The notes beneath the pieces are model-generated. The model was given only the letters and a program-made list of their open reading frames with translations, was not told the DNA's origin and made no database searches. This document shows, in pieces, positions 7,759-15,921 of a stretch of DNA of 33,082 nt. The translations under genes were made by a program, and so were the position numbers. This DNA is from Deltaproteobacteria bacterium (lineage in GTDB: Bacteria; Myxococcota_A; UBA9042; PHBI01), in assembly GCA_016792665.1 (NCBI GenBank), contig JAEUKJ010000726.1, forward strand, positions 1 to 33,082, read 5' to 3'. The first letter of the stretch is position 1; each line of letters begins with the position of its first letter.

Positions 7759-8319
7759 GTGCACGAAGGACCTCCGTCACCGCCGCCCGAGGATGCGCGC
7801 CTCGTCGAGCGCTTGCGCGCAGGCGACGTCCAGGCCTTCGACGTCCTCTATCGTCGCTACGAGCGTCGCCTGGCCGGCTTTGTTGCGCGCCTCCACGGTC
7901 GTCGCGAAGGGCTCGAAGACGTCCTCCAGGAGACCTGGCTGCGCCTCGCCCAGAACGCCGGCCGCCTGCGCCCCGACACCCAGCTCCTGCCGTGGCTCTT
8001 CACGGTGGCGCGGAACCTCGTCATCGGGCGTCACCGCTGGCGCATCCTCGATGCCGACCGTCTCTTCGCGTGGAGCCGCATGACCGCTGCCGACAACCCG
8101 ACACCCTTCGATCTGCACCTGGCCAGCGAGGCCGAGCGACGCCTCGAGCTGGCGCTGCTCGAGCTGCCGCTGAAGTACCGCGAGGTGCTCCTCCTCGTCG
8201 CGGTCGAGGGTCTCTCTCAGAAGGATGCGGCCGCGGTCCTCGACCTCACCCACGATGCCGCGCGCCAGAGGCTCGCTCGCGCCCGTCAGATGATGCAGAC
8301 TCTCCTGGAGGCACCATGA
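7759..8319 (+). CDS. ECF-family RNA polymerase sigma factor
   Basis: With GTG 7759 as start the protein has 186 residues, a usual ECF length. Region 2 spans about residues 14-92 (LVERLRAGDVQAFDVLYRRY, EDVLQETWLRL, LLPWLFTVARNLVI). Region 4 spans about 128-182 (ELPLKYREVLLLVAVEGLS, AAAVLDLTHDAARQRLARA). There is no sigma-3 domain. It would direct RNA polymerase to a small regulon. The frame is open upstream to GTG 7669 (216 residues), but those extra residues do not look like region 2, and a promoter-like element ends 6 bases before 7759. GTG 7744 is another candidate. The stop overlaps the next gene's start (ATGA), as is common for sigma/anti-sigma pairs. Confidence 0.9.
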   Translation: MHEGPPSPPPEDARLVERLRAGDVQAFDVLYRRYERRLAGFVARLHGRREGLEDVLQETWLRLAQNAGRLRPDTQLLPWLFTVARNLVIGRHRWRILDADRLFAWSRMTAADNPTPFDLHLASEAERRLELALLELPLKYREVLLLVAVEGLSQKDAAAVLDLTHDAARQRLARARQMMQTLLEAP

Positions 8320-8591
8320 GCCCAGACCTCCATCCCCATGATCGCGACGACACGCAGCGCGCAGACCCGCTCACGGCCGCGCTGGGGGCCCTGCCCGAGC
8401 GTCCCCTGGATCCCGTCCTGGCCGAGCGCATCCGCCTGCGCGCGCGCATCTCCATCCGTCCCGATCGCCACGGCGCCTTGTCCAGCCGCGCCGCGTGGGC
8501 CTGGTATCGGGTCGAGCCGGTGGTCACCGCGGGCGTCGTCGTCGGCTTCCTCGTCTGGACCTTCGACGCGATCGCGATCCTGTTCTCTTAG
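8316..8591 (+). CDS. Small single-pass membrane protein coupled to the sigma factor; possible anti-sigma
   Basis: The 91-residue product begins at ATG 8316, which overlaps the sigma stop by 4 bases; GGAGG (8307-8311) sits 4 bases upstream. Residues 1-67 are polar and contain a predicted helix (LDPVLAERIRLRARISI). Residues about 70-90 form one transmembrane helix at the C terminus. No zinc anti-sigma motif (HxxxCxxC) is present and no domain is recognised. The tight coupling suggests it controls or localises the sigma factor; this is inference from position. It meets the kinase gene tail to tail with 3 bases between. Confidence 0.8.
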   Translation: MSPDLHPHDRDDTQRADPLTAALGALPERPLDPVLAERIRLRARISIRPDRHGALSSRAAWAWYRVEPVVTAGVVVGFLVWTFDAIAILFS

Positions 8592-8594
8592 GTC

Positions 8595-11500
8595 TCAGGC
8601 GTGGAGCTCGCTCGGGCCGAGCCGCTCGAGCTCGACCCGGGCCTGTCGCACGCGCTCCATGAGCAGCGCATCGACGCTGGCGCGGGCCGCCTCGTGGGCC
8701 TCCTGCAGCGACTTCTGTGCGCGCCGCGGCTCGCCGAGCCCGACGTGGGCCTCGGCCTCGGCCAGGAAGGACCGCGCCGCGATCGACGCGCTGCGCGAGT
8801 TGGCGCGGGCACGTTCGGCGTAGCGGAAGACGTCGGCCCACAGGCGCCGCGCGACCATGGCCCGCGCCATGCCGAGGGACACGCGCGCGATGAGGACCTC
8901 TTCGGCGTCCTCGGCACTCACGCGACGCAGCGCGGAGCGCAGGCGGGTGCTGCCCTCGTCGAGCTCGCCGCTCAAGAGCTCGGCCTCGCCCAGGCCGACC
9001 TCGGCCATGAGCTCTTCGCGGTGGAGGCCGGCCGTGGCGGCCAGTCGGGACGCGGCCCGGAAGGTGTCGGTGGCGCGCTTGAGATCGCGCACCTCGAGCT
9101 CGACCTCGCCCAGCGCGACGAGGCAACGCAGTGCGTCGCCGGTCAGCCCCAGGTCGCGGAGGGCGTCGCGAGCCTGGCGGAAGTTGGTGCGCGCGGCCTC
9201 GCGGTCGCCGGTCGCCAGGGCGAGCTCGGCCCGCGCCTCCTGCACCAGCGCCGAGAGCCCACGCGCCCCGCGTGCGTCGCTGCGCGCCATGGCGTCGGCC
9301 AGGTCGCGAGCCCGCTGGAGGCAGCCGCCGGTGCCGCTGAGATCGCCGCGCACGAGGGCCGCCTTGGCCTTCAGCACGAACCACTCACCGGTCGTCTTGG
9401 CGTGCTTCAGGTCTTTGGCAGCGCCACTCTCCTCGAGGCTCGACTGCACGAGATCGAGGGCCTGGGCCGCGCGCTCGCTGTCACCGAGCCCGAGCAGGGT
9501 CCGGGCAAAGCGCAGGAGCGCGGTCGGACGTCGCTCGCCGCCCGAGCGGGCCGAGGCGTCGAAGCTCTGGATGGCGCCCGAGAGATCGCCCGCTTTGGCG
9601 CGCAGGCTGGCGATTTCCAGTTCGCGTGAACCACGTTCACTTTGCGGTGAGAGCGGCAGCGCGGCCTCGACCTCGAGGGCCGCCAGCCGGAAGAGGCCGA
9701 GGCGCTCGTGGCGGCCCGCGCGTCGCGTCGCGTCCTCGACACTCGGCTCGCGGAAGGCCTGGGCGAGTGCGTCGGTGGCCGGCCCGAGGCGCGCCAGGCG
9801 ATCGCTCACCCACGCCGCCAGATCCTTGGGCAGTTCCTTCTCGAGGTGCATGCGCGCGGCTTGCGTGAGCGCGTCTTCTGCCAGCGGCCCTTCGCCGAGT
9901 GCCGCCTCGAGCCACGCCCGCTCGGCATCGCGCGGGTCCGCGCCGCGCAAGAGTCCGGTCAAGAGCCAGGCGAGGCAGCCTTCACCGAGCTGGTGGAGTT
10001 GCTGCGGGACCTCCTGCCCTTCGGTCATGCGCGCCAGCATGCGCAGCGCGAGCGGGTTCCCGGCCGCCGCCGCGAGCAGCGCGTGACGTTGACGCGGCGC
10101 GACCTTCAGCGACTCGGCGAGCTGGTTCATCGCGCGCAGACCCAGGGGGCGGAGCTCGATGCGCGCCTGGTCCGCGAGCATCGTCTCGGGCTTCACGACG
10201 CGCGCCGTGGCCACGAAGCACCAGGGCCGCGACTGCGACTGGGCGAGCTTCACGACGAGCTGGAGGACATCCTTGCTGGCGCGATCGAGGAAGTGCACGT
10301 CGTCCATGACGATGACCAGCGGGCCCTCGCCAGCGCGCCGCGAGAGGGCATCGAAGACCAGGCGGGCCAGGGCGCGCAGGGTCGGCGGCTCGATCGCCGG
10401 GCGGTCGAGGAGGAGGAGCTCGAGCAGCTCGCGCTCGCGATCGCCGAGGTCGTGGTGGACGAGGCTGTCGAGATCGCTGACCTTGCCGCGCGGGGCCGGC
10501 AAGCGATAGGCGGCGGCGACCAGGCTCGCGAGCGCATGACCGGGAGACGCGTTGGCGGCCGGCGAGACGCGCACGGCCAGCGCGTTCCGGCCGTTGATGA
10601 AGGCCTGGACGAGCGCGCTCTTGCCCATGCCGCGAGCGCCCTGGACGAGCGCCATGGTGGGCCCGTGGCGCATCGACTCGTCGCCGATCTGTCCAAGGCG
10701 GCGGAGCTGGAGCCCGCGGCCCCAGAGGAGTCCGGCCTCGCCGAGGTCGGCGTCATCACCATCCTCACGCAGGGGCTCGGCCACCGGACGGCCGGCCACC
10801 GCACCGCCCCCGGTGAAGCGCGCGGCGGTCGGGGTACCTGGACCCTGAGCGCGGGCGGGCGTGGCGACGCGTCGCAGCACCGCGCACTCGAGGGACTGGC
10901 CGTCGGGCAGGAAGACCGTCGTCTGCGGGCGCACGGCGAGGCCGGCCCGACCCGCGAGCGTAGCCGGCACGGCGACCTGACCGTGGGTGGTCGCGACCGC
11001 GATGCGGCGCGCGAGGTCGATGGCCTGGGTGACCTGAGACGGCGCCTCGACCGCCGCGAGGCCGATGCGCAGCCCGAGGTTGGCCGCCAGGGCGCGCGTC
11101 TGCAGCGCCAGGAGATCGGCCGCGAAGGCCTGGACGAGCTCGACGCCCGCCTGGTTCCGCCCGGCCTTCGGCCCGCTCGGCAGCGACGCTTCACGGCGCT
11201 CGTCGCCCGCGACCTTGATCAGGGCGCGGCGATCTTCGCGCACGACCTCGAGCCCCTCGCCTTCCTTCTGCACGAGCCAGCGCGCGAGCTCGCCCGAGGT
11301 CAGGGCGCCGGGGTGCTCGGCGACGATCATCGCGACCGCGAGCGGTGCCTTGGCGGTCGCCGCGCGAGGGGCCGCGACATCGCTCATCGAGCGCCCGCCG
11401 GAGACGTAGGGTGCGACCTTCTTGGCGTCGACGCGCTGGAGCGCGCTCGCCCCCATCAGCGCGGTCGGCTCGGGCCCGCGGGTCTTGCGCTCGGCCGCTT

Positions 11501-12734
11501 CGCTCCGCGTGGTGGCCGTGCCCTGGGCGCTGTCGGCGGCCCGTGCGAAGGCCTCGGCTTGGCTCGTGCCGCGCGGCTGGACCTCGGTCTGTCCGCGCGC
11601 GATGCCACCGCGGGGGACCTCGACCCCGAAGCTCGGCTCCATCTGCACGGTCTTGTCGGGGACCTGCGCGAGCTCGGCGCGCGTGGTCTTCTGGCCGAGT
11701 CCGCGCGGTGCTCCGGGCACGGCCTCGGTCGACGGGACGCTGAACGGGAAGGACGACTCGGGGCAGCGCTGGACGATCGCCTCGAGGTCGGTCGCGCGCG
11801 CGGGCCGCTCCTCGGGCTGCTTCGCGAGCAGGCTCGCGACGAGCCGCTCGAGGGGCTCCGAGACCTGCTGGAAGGTCCCGACGCGCGGCGCGGGCTCGGA
11901 GAGCTGCTTCATGCAGAGGGCGACCGAGCTCGGGTCGTCGAAGGGGCGCTGACGGGTCAGCATCTCGAAGAGGATGATGCCGAGCGAGTAGAGGTCGCTG
12001 CGCGGGTCGGGCTCTTTGCCGAGGATCTGCTCGGGGCTCATGTAGGCCGGCGTGCCCGCGATCTCCACGGTCGAGTGGCGGTTGTCGAGCCCCTTCGGAT
12101 CGCCCGGCTCACGCACGATACGCGCGATGCCGAAGTCGAGGACCTTGGCCCACAGGCCGTCTTCGGTCGACGTGAGGATGATGTTGTCGGGCTTCAGGTC
12201 CCGATGGACCAGGCGCTGCCGGTGCGCCTCGGAAAGGGCGTCGGCGACCTGCGACACGATGGCCAGCGCCAGGGCCGGCGCCAGCGGCGCGCGGTAGTGG
12301 ATGAGGTCGCCGAGCGTCATCCCCTCGAGGAGCTCCATCACCATGTAGAGGTGCCCTTCGACCGACCGGCCGAAGTCATAGACGGTGACGACGTGCGGGT
12401 GGATGAGGCGGCTCGCGGCCTGCGCCTCGCGAAAGAAGCGCTTCACGGCGCGCGGCTCGTGGGCGTAGCGCGGGTGCAGCACCTTGATCGCCACCTCGCG
12501 CTCCATGCCGCGTTGGCGCGCGCGATAGACGGTGCCCATGCCGCCGGTGCCGACGACGCCCTCGATGTCGTAGCGCAGGTCGAGGGTCGTGCCCGAGAGG
12601 ATCGGGGCATCGGGGATCTCGAGGAGCCCCGTGCCGCAGCGGTCGCACACCAGCACTGCCGCGTCGTAGATCGCGTTACAAGCCGGGCAGATGTTGCGCG
12701 AGTCCGCGGTGCTCGGGTCGGGATTCCTGGCCAT
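8595..12734 (-). CDS. Multidomain Ser/Thr protein kinase with zinc ribbon, cyclase-like, AAA ATPase and TPR regions
   Basis: The start is ATG 12734, preceded by AGGAG at 7 bases; the frame remains open upstream but adds no domain. The 1379-residue protein has a CxxC-CxxC zinc ribbon (C16, C19, C30, C33) and an intact kinase domain (55-325): GTGGMGTVY loop, K84, E103, HRDLKPDN (177-184), DFG (200-202), GTPAYMSPEQ. A low-complexity linker (330-460) follows. Residues about 463-625 resemble a class III nucleotide-cyclase fold (LGLRIGLAAVEA, IDLARRIAVATTHGQVAVP) without the metal-binding Asp residues. An AAA/NTPase domain follows, with Walker A GARGMGKS (699-706) and Walker B LVIVMDD (806-812), and then many TPR-like helical repeats to the end. 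The layout resembles known kinase-cyclase-ATPase-TPR regulators. Substrates are unknown. It is divergent from the DUF2914-GH57-galT operon. Confidence 0.92.
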   Translation of the reverse strand: MARNPDPSTADSRNICPACNAIYDAAVLVCDRCGTGLLEIPDAPILSGTTLDLRYDIEGVVGTGGMGTVYRARQRGMEREVAIKVLHPRYAHEPRAVKRFFREAQAASRLIHPHVVTVYDFGRSVEGHLYMVMELLEGMTLGDLIHYRAPLAPALALAIVSQVADALSEAHRQRLVHRDLKPDNIILTSTEDGLWAKVLDFGIARIVREPGDPKGLDNRHSTVEIAGTPAYMSPEQILGKEPDPRSDLYSLGIILFEMLTRQRPFDDPSSVALCMKQLSEPAPRVGTFQQVSEPLERLVASLLAKQPEERPARATDLEAIVQRCPESSFPFSVPSTEAVPGAPRGLGQKTTRAELAQVPDKTVQMEPSFGVEVPRGGIARGQTEVQPRGTSQAEAFARAADSAQGTATTRSEAAERKTRGPEPTALMGASALQRVDAKKVAPYVSGGRSMSDVAAPRAATAKAPLAVAMIVAEHPGALTSGELARWLVQKEGEGLEVVREDRRALIKVAGDERREASLPSGPKAGRNQAGVELVQAFAADLLALQTRALAANLGLRIGLAAVEAPSQVTQAIDLARRIAVATTHGQVAVPATLAGRAGLAVRPQTTVFLPDGQSLECAVLRRVATPARAQGPGTPTAARFTGGGAVAGRPVAEPLREDGDDADLGEAGLLWGRGLQLRRLGQIGDESMRHGPTMALVQGARGMGKSALVQAFINGRNALAVRVSPAANASPGHALASLVAAAYRLPAPRGKVSDLDSLVHHDLGDRERELLELLLLDRPAIEPPTLRALARLVFDALSRRAGEGPLVIVMDDVHFLDRASKDVLQLVVKLAQSQSRPWCFVATARVVKPETMLADQARIELRPLGLRAMNQLAESLKVAPRQRHALLAAAAGNPLALRMLARMTEGQEVPQQLHQLGEGCLAWLLTGLLRGADPRDAERAWLEAALGEGPLAEDALTQAARMHLEKELPKDLAAWVSDRLARLGPATDALAQAFREPSVEDATRRAGRHERLGLFRLAALEVEAALPLSPQSERGSRELEIASLRAKAGDLSGAIQSFDASARSGGERRPTALLRFARTLLGLGDSERAAQALDLVQSSLEESGAAKDLKHAKTTGEWFVLKAKAALVRGDLSGTGGCLQRARDLADAMARSDARGARGLSALVQEARAELALATGDREAARTNFRQARDALRDLGLTGDALRCLVALGEVELEVRDLKRATDTFRAASRLAATAGLHREELMAEVGLGEAELLSGELDEGSTRLRSALRRVSAEDAEEVLIARVSLGMARAMVARRLWADVFRYAERARANSRSASIAARSFLAEAEAHVGLGEPRRAQKSLQEAHEAARASVDALLMERVRQARVELERLGPSELHA

Positions 12735-12765
12735 CGCGATGCTCCTCTCGAGGTGTCGACAGCCG

Positions 12766-12794
12766 AGCGTATGACGCCGCGCGAAGCCTGTCGA
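12766..12794 (-). promoter_or_regulatory. Candidate promoter of the kinase gene
   Basis: On the minus strand TCGACA (12794-12789, five of six to the -35 consensus), 17 bases, then TACGCT (12771-12766). The leader would be about 25-30 bases and carries AGGAG. Its -35 overlaps that of the divergent DUF2914 promoter. Confidence 0.45.
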
Positions 12795-12819
12795 AAAAAC
12801 CCGCGCCCTCGGATATGGT
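12791..12819 (+). promoter_or_regulatory. Candidate leaderless promoter of the DUF2914-GH57-galT operon
   Basis: TCGAAA (12791-12796), 17 bases, then TATGGT (12814-12819), which ends 6 bases before ATG 12826. There is no Shine-Dalgarno site before that ATG. The two divergent -35 elements overlap by 4 bases, so polymerase binding on one side could exclude the other. Confidence 0.45.
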
Positions 12820-12825
12820 CTTCCA

Positions 12826-13644
12826 ATGAATATCGCGGGGCTCGCCCTCCCCACAGCGCTCCTCACCCTGACCCGCGTCGCTCGCTCACCCAAGGGCGCC
12901 GCTACCGTCGTCGCGGTGACGTGGGGCCTCCTCGGCGCGAGCTGCGAGAACGGCGAGCAACGCGGCCCCGCGACCGTCGGCTCGTCGGGGGCCTCGGCCT
13001 CTGCGGGCTCAACGGAAGACCAGGCCGCGGCGCGGGCCGCCCTCGAGAAAGAGCTCCGCCCCATCGTCCGGGCCGAGCTGCGCGCCGAGCTCATGCCCCA
13101 GGTCCGGGCCGAGCTCAGGTCCGAGCTCGGCGGTGCCGGTGCCGGGTCGTCGGACAGCGGCTCGGCGGGTCGCTCGCCGCGCCCACCCCAGCCGGGCAGC
13201 GACGACCCGGACGCGCGTGGCGCGAACGAGCCCGAGGTCCTGGGCGGACCCTCGGCCCCGGGCCAGGACGCCGATATCTGGTCTTCGCCGGGCTCGAAGA
13301 TCTGGCCGAGCTCGGGCGGCTTCCGCCTGGTCGAGCTGGTCGTCGGCACGACCCTCGAGGACAAGCTGCCGGTCGACATCCGCACCCACTACCCGAACGT
13401 TCCTGAAATCCTCTATTGTTACACGGTCTTCGAGAACCCCGACAGCGACACCAACGTGACCCACATCTGGCGCCGCGGCAGCCGCCTCGTCTCGCGCGTC
13501 GAGCTCGAGGTCGGCAAGAGCCCGAAGTGGCGCACCTGGTCGAAGCAGCGGACCCAGCCCCACTGGACGGGTCTCTGGAGCTGTGAGGTCCTCGGGCCCG
13601 ACGGTCAGCAGCTCGGGCTCACCGTCTTCCAGATCGGAGGCTAG
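12826..13644 (+). CDS. DUF2914 domain protein, probable lipoprotein
   Basis: The 272-residue product has an N-terminal hydrophobic stretch ending LLGASC (C40), an off-consensus lipobox with Gly at -3. A charged helix of 11-residue repeats (RAELRAELMPQVRAELRSEL, about 82-101) and a Pro/Ser/Gly linker follow. The C-terminal region (about 166-271) fits DUF2914: LYCYTVFENP, THIWRRGSRL, KWRTWSKQRT, GLWSCEVLGPDGQQL and LTVFQI. In known proteins this beta-sandwich domain is often fused to envelope or regulatory modules; its ligand is unknown. It is the first gene of an operon: the GH57 start lies 4 bases after its stop. The long n-region before the Cys makes the exact export signal uncertain. Confidence 0.85.
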   Translation: MNIAGLALPTALLTLTRVARSPKGAATVVAVTWGLLGASCENGEQRGPATVGSSGASASAGSTEDQAAARAALEKELRPIVRAELRAELMPQVRAELRSELGGAGAGSSDSGSAGRSPRPPQPGSDDPDARGANEPEVLGGPSAPGQDADIWSSPGSKIWPSSGGFRLVELVVGTTLEDKLPVDIRTHYPNVPEILYCYTVFENPDSDTNVTHIWRRGSRLVSRVELEVGKSPKWRTWSKQRTQPHWTGLWSCEVLGPDGQQLGLTVFQIGG

Positions 13645-13648
13645 CGGG

Positions 13649-15847
13649 ATGCCCGTCGGACGAAGCGCCTTCCCCTTCGATGGCCGTTCGTCGGCGCCCA
13701 GCGCGCACGAGCCGCGGCTGCACGTCGCCTTCCTCTGGCACATGCACCAGCCCAGCTATCGCGACCCGGTCACGGGCGAGGTCCTCCTGCCGTGGGTCCG
13801 CCTCCACGGGGTCAAGGACTACACCGACATGGCCGCGGCCCTGGACGAGGTCCCGGGCGCGCGCACCACCGTGAACTGGGTACCGGGCCTCCTGGACCAG
13901 TGCGAGGCCCTGGCCAGCCCCGATTATGGCCAGCGCGAGCGCTTCTGGCGCCTCACCGAGAGGCCTGCGGCCGACCTGTCCGCGGTCGAGATCGAGACGC
14001 TGCGCCAGCACTTCTTCTCGCTCTCGCACGCCAACATGCTCGAGCCCTACCCGCGCTACCGCGAGCTGCGCGACCGCGTGCGCCAGGCCCAGGCGCTCAC
14101 GACTTCGGAGCTGCGCGATCTCCAGGTGTGGTTCAACCTCGCGTGGACCGGCGTGACCGTGCGGCGCGAGCCCGAGGTCGCGCGCCTCTTCGCCAAGGGC
14201 CGCGACTTCGAAGAGGCCGACAAGCGCCCCCTCCTCGAGGTCCAGCGCAAGGCCGTCCTCGGCCTCGTCTCGCGCTGGCGTGCCCTGTCCGAGCGCGGCC
14301 AGGTCGAGCTCTCGGCGAGCCCGCAGTACCACCCGATCCTGCCGTTGCTCATCGACAGTGACCTCGCGCGCGCTGCCGATCCCTCGACCCCGCTCCCGTC
14401 GCTGCGCTTCCGCTGGAAGGGCGACGCCGAGCTCCAGATCCGCCGCGCGACCCTCTCGCACGCCGAGCGCTTCGGCGCCCCTCCCCGCGGCATGTGGCCG
14501 TCGGAGGGCTCGGTCACGGCCGAGCTCTTGCCCCTCATCCGCGAGAGCGGCCTCGACTGGATCGTCACCGACGAGGCGATCCTCTGGAAGACGCAGGCCG
14601 GCGCGGCGATGCGCGGCGCGGGGGCCGACAAGTTCCGGCCCTGGACGCTGGACGGCGTGACCCTCTTCTTCCGCGACCACGGCCTCTCCGACAAGATCGG
14701 CTTCGTGTACGCGACCTGGCCGCGCGAGCGGGCCTACGCGGACTTCGTCGGGTCGCTGCGCGAGATCCGCAAGGTCGCCCTGGCGCAGAGCCCAGGGCAG
14801 GACGCGGTCGTGACCATCGCGCTCGACGGCGAGAACTGCTGGGAGCACTACCCGGGCGGCATCACGGCCTTCTTGCCCGGGCTGCTCCGCGCCATCGAGG
14901 CGACCCCCGGGCTCCAGCTCTCGACGCTCAGCGAGGCGCGCGCCGCGGTCCCCGCCTCGCCGCTCCCCGGCCTCGGCACGGGCTCGTGGATCGATGGCAC
15001 CTTCCGCACCTGGCTCGGCGACCCGGTGAAGAACAAGGCCTGGGAGCTGCTCACAGCCGCTCGCCAGGCGGTCCGGAGGCCCATCGCCGAGGTCATGCGC
15101 GAGGAGCCGGGGCTGGCCGATCTGGTGCTGCGCGCCGAGGCCTCCGACTGGTGGTGGTGGTTTGGCGAGGGACACTCGAGCTCGTTCGATGCCGAGTTCG
15201 ATGCCCTCTTCCGCGCGCACCTGATGGCGATCTGGGTGGCGCTCGGCAAGGCCGCCCCCGACAACCTCCAGAAGCCCGTCCACGTCCTGGCCGGCCCTGG
15301 CGCCGTCGGGCCCCAGACCCAGCGCCACAAGCGCCCGATGACGCAGATCGAGCCCGAGCTCGATGGCTCGCGAGGGTGGTACTTCAAGTGGCTCGGGGCC
15401 GGCGAGATCCTGCAGAGCTTCGGCGCCATCCACCGGGCCGAGAGCCTCTTCTCGCGCATCCTCTACGGCAACGACGACCGCGCCGTGTTCCTGCGCGTGG
15501 ACGCGCGTGAGCGCTGTGACCGCGCCCTGGCGGCCTTGGGCGACGGCCTCCAGAGCGGAGCCGCCGCGCGCGTCGAGCTCACCGTGCAGGGCGCCGATCG
15601 GCCGCGCACCCTCACCCTGTGGCCGCCGGATCCCGCGATGGGGATCGAGGCCGCGCTCGGCGAGGTCCTGGAGATCCGCATTCCGCTCGAGTCCCTCGCC
15701 ATCGGCGCCCTGCCCGTCCGGCTGCGCGGCCACCTGGACCTCATGGCGCCTGGCGGCGACGTCGTGCTCGAGCGCTTCCCTGGCAACGGCGACCTCGAGC
15801 TCGAGCTGGTCTCGGCGCTGGATGCCGCGTTGAACATCGGAGTCTGA
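13649..15847 (+). CDS. GH57 family alpha-glucan hydrolase (alpha-amylase/amylopullulanase type)
   Basis: The start ATG 13649 has GGAGG (13636-13640) 8 bases upstream. The 732-residue protein shows the GH57 conserved regions: HMHQPSYRDP (31-40); SASPQYHPILPLLID (222-236); GMWPSEGSV (281-289) with likely nucleophile E286; FRDHGLSDKIGF (341-352); and ALDGENCWEHY (391-401) with likely acid/base D393. WWWWFGEGHSSSFDAEFD, typical of the COG1449 subgroup, lies at about residues 508-525. There is no signal peptide, so it should act on intracellular alpha-glucan such as glycogen. Residues after 600 form a beta-rich C-terminal domain. It is flanked by DUF2914 (4-base gap) and galT-like (74-base gap) genes, consistent with storage-polysaccharide or maltodextrin turnover. 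Whether it hydrolyses or transfers glucan chains cannot be read from the sequence. Confidence 0.93.
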   Translation: MPVGRSAFPFDGRSSAPSAHEPRLHVAFLWHMHQPSYRDPVTGEVLLPWVRLHGVKDYTDMAAALDEVPGARTTVNWVPGLLDQCEALASPDYGQRERFWRLTERPAADLSAVEIETLRQHFFSLSHANMLEPYPRYRELRDRVRQAQALTTSELRDLQVWFNLAWTGVTVRREPEVARLFAKGRDFEEADKRPLLEVQRKAVLGLVSRWRALSERGQVELSASPQYHPILPLLIDSDLARAADPSTPLPSLRFRWKGDAELQIRRATLSHAERFGAPPRGMWPSEGSVTAELLPLIRESGLDWIVTDEAILWKTQAGAAMRGAGADKFRPWTLDGVTLFFRDHGLSDKIGFVYATWPRERAYADFVGSLREIRKVALAQSPGQDAVVTIALDGENCWEHYPGGITAFLPGLLRAIEATPGLQLSTLSEARAAVPASPLPGLGTGSWIDGTFRTWLGDPVKNKAWELLTAARQAVRRPIAEVMREEPGLADLVLRAEASDWWWWFGEGHSSSFDAEFDALFRAHLMAIWVALGKAAPDNLQKPVHVLAGPGAVGPQTQRHKRPMTQIEPELDGSRGWYFKWLGAGEILQSFGAIHRAESLFSRILYGNDDRAVFLRVDARERCDRALAALGDGLQSGAAARVELTVQGADRPRTLTLWPPDPAMGIEAALGEVLEIRIPLESLAIGALPVRLRGHLDLMAPGGDVVLERFPGNGDLELELVSALDAALNIGV

Positions 15848-15921
15848 GATGGTCGCGCGCGCTCATCGTCTCGCAGGGGGCTGGGCTCCAAGGCCCTCGC
15901 CATCGACTCGTGGAGGGTCTC

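Noticed and set aside
9708-13406. 1232-codon open frame on the plus strand
   Set aside because: It lies antisense to the kinase, whose motifs are clear. The frame is open only because GC-rich codon bias removes stops from the antisense frame; its product is Arg/Ala/Gly/Glu-rich with no domain.
13619-15733. 704-codon open frame on the minus strand
   Set aside because: It is antisense to the GH57 gene, which has all conserved regions of its family.
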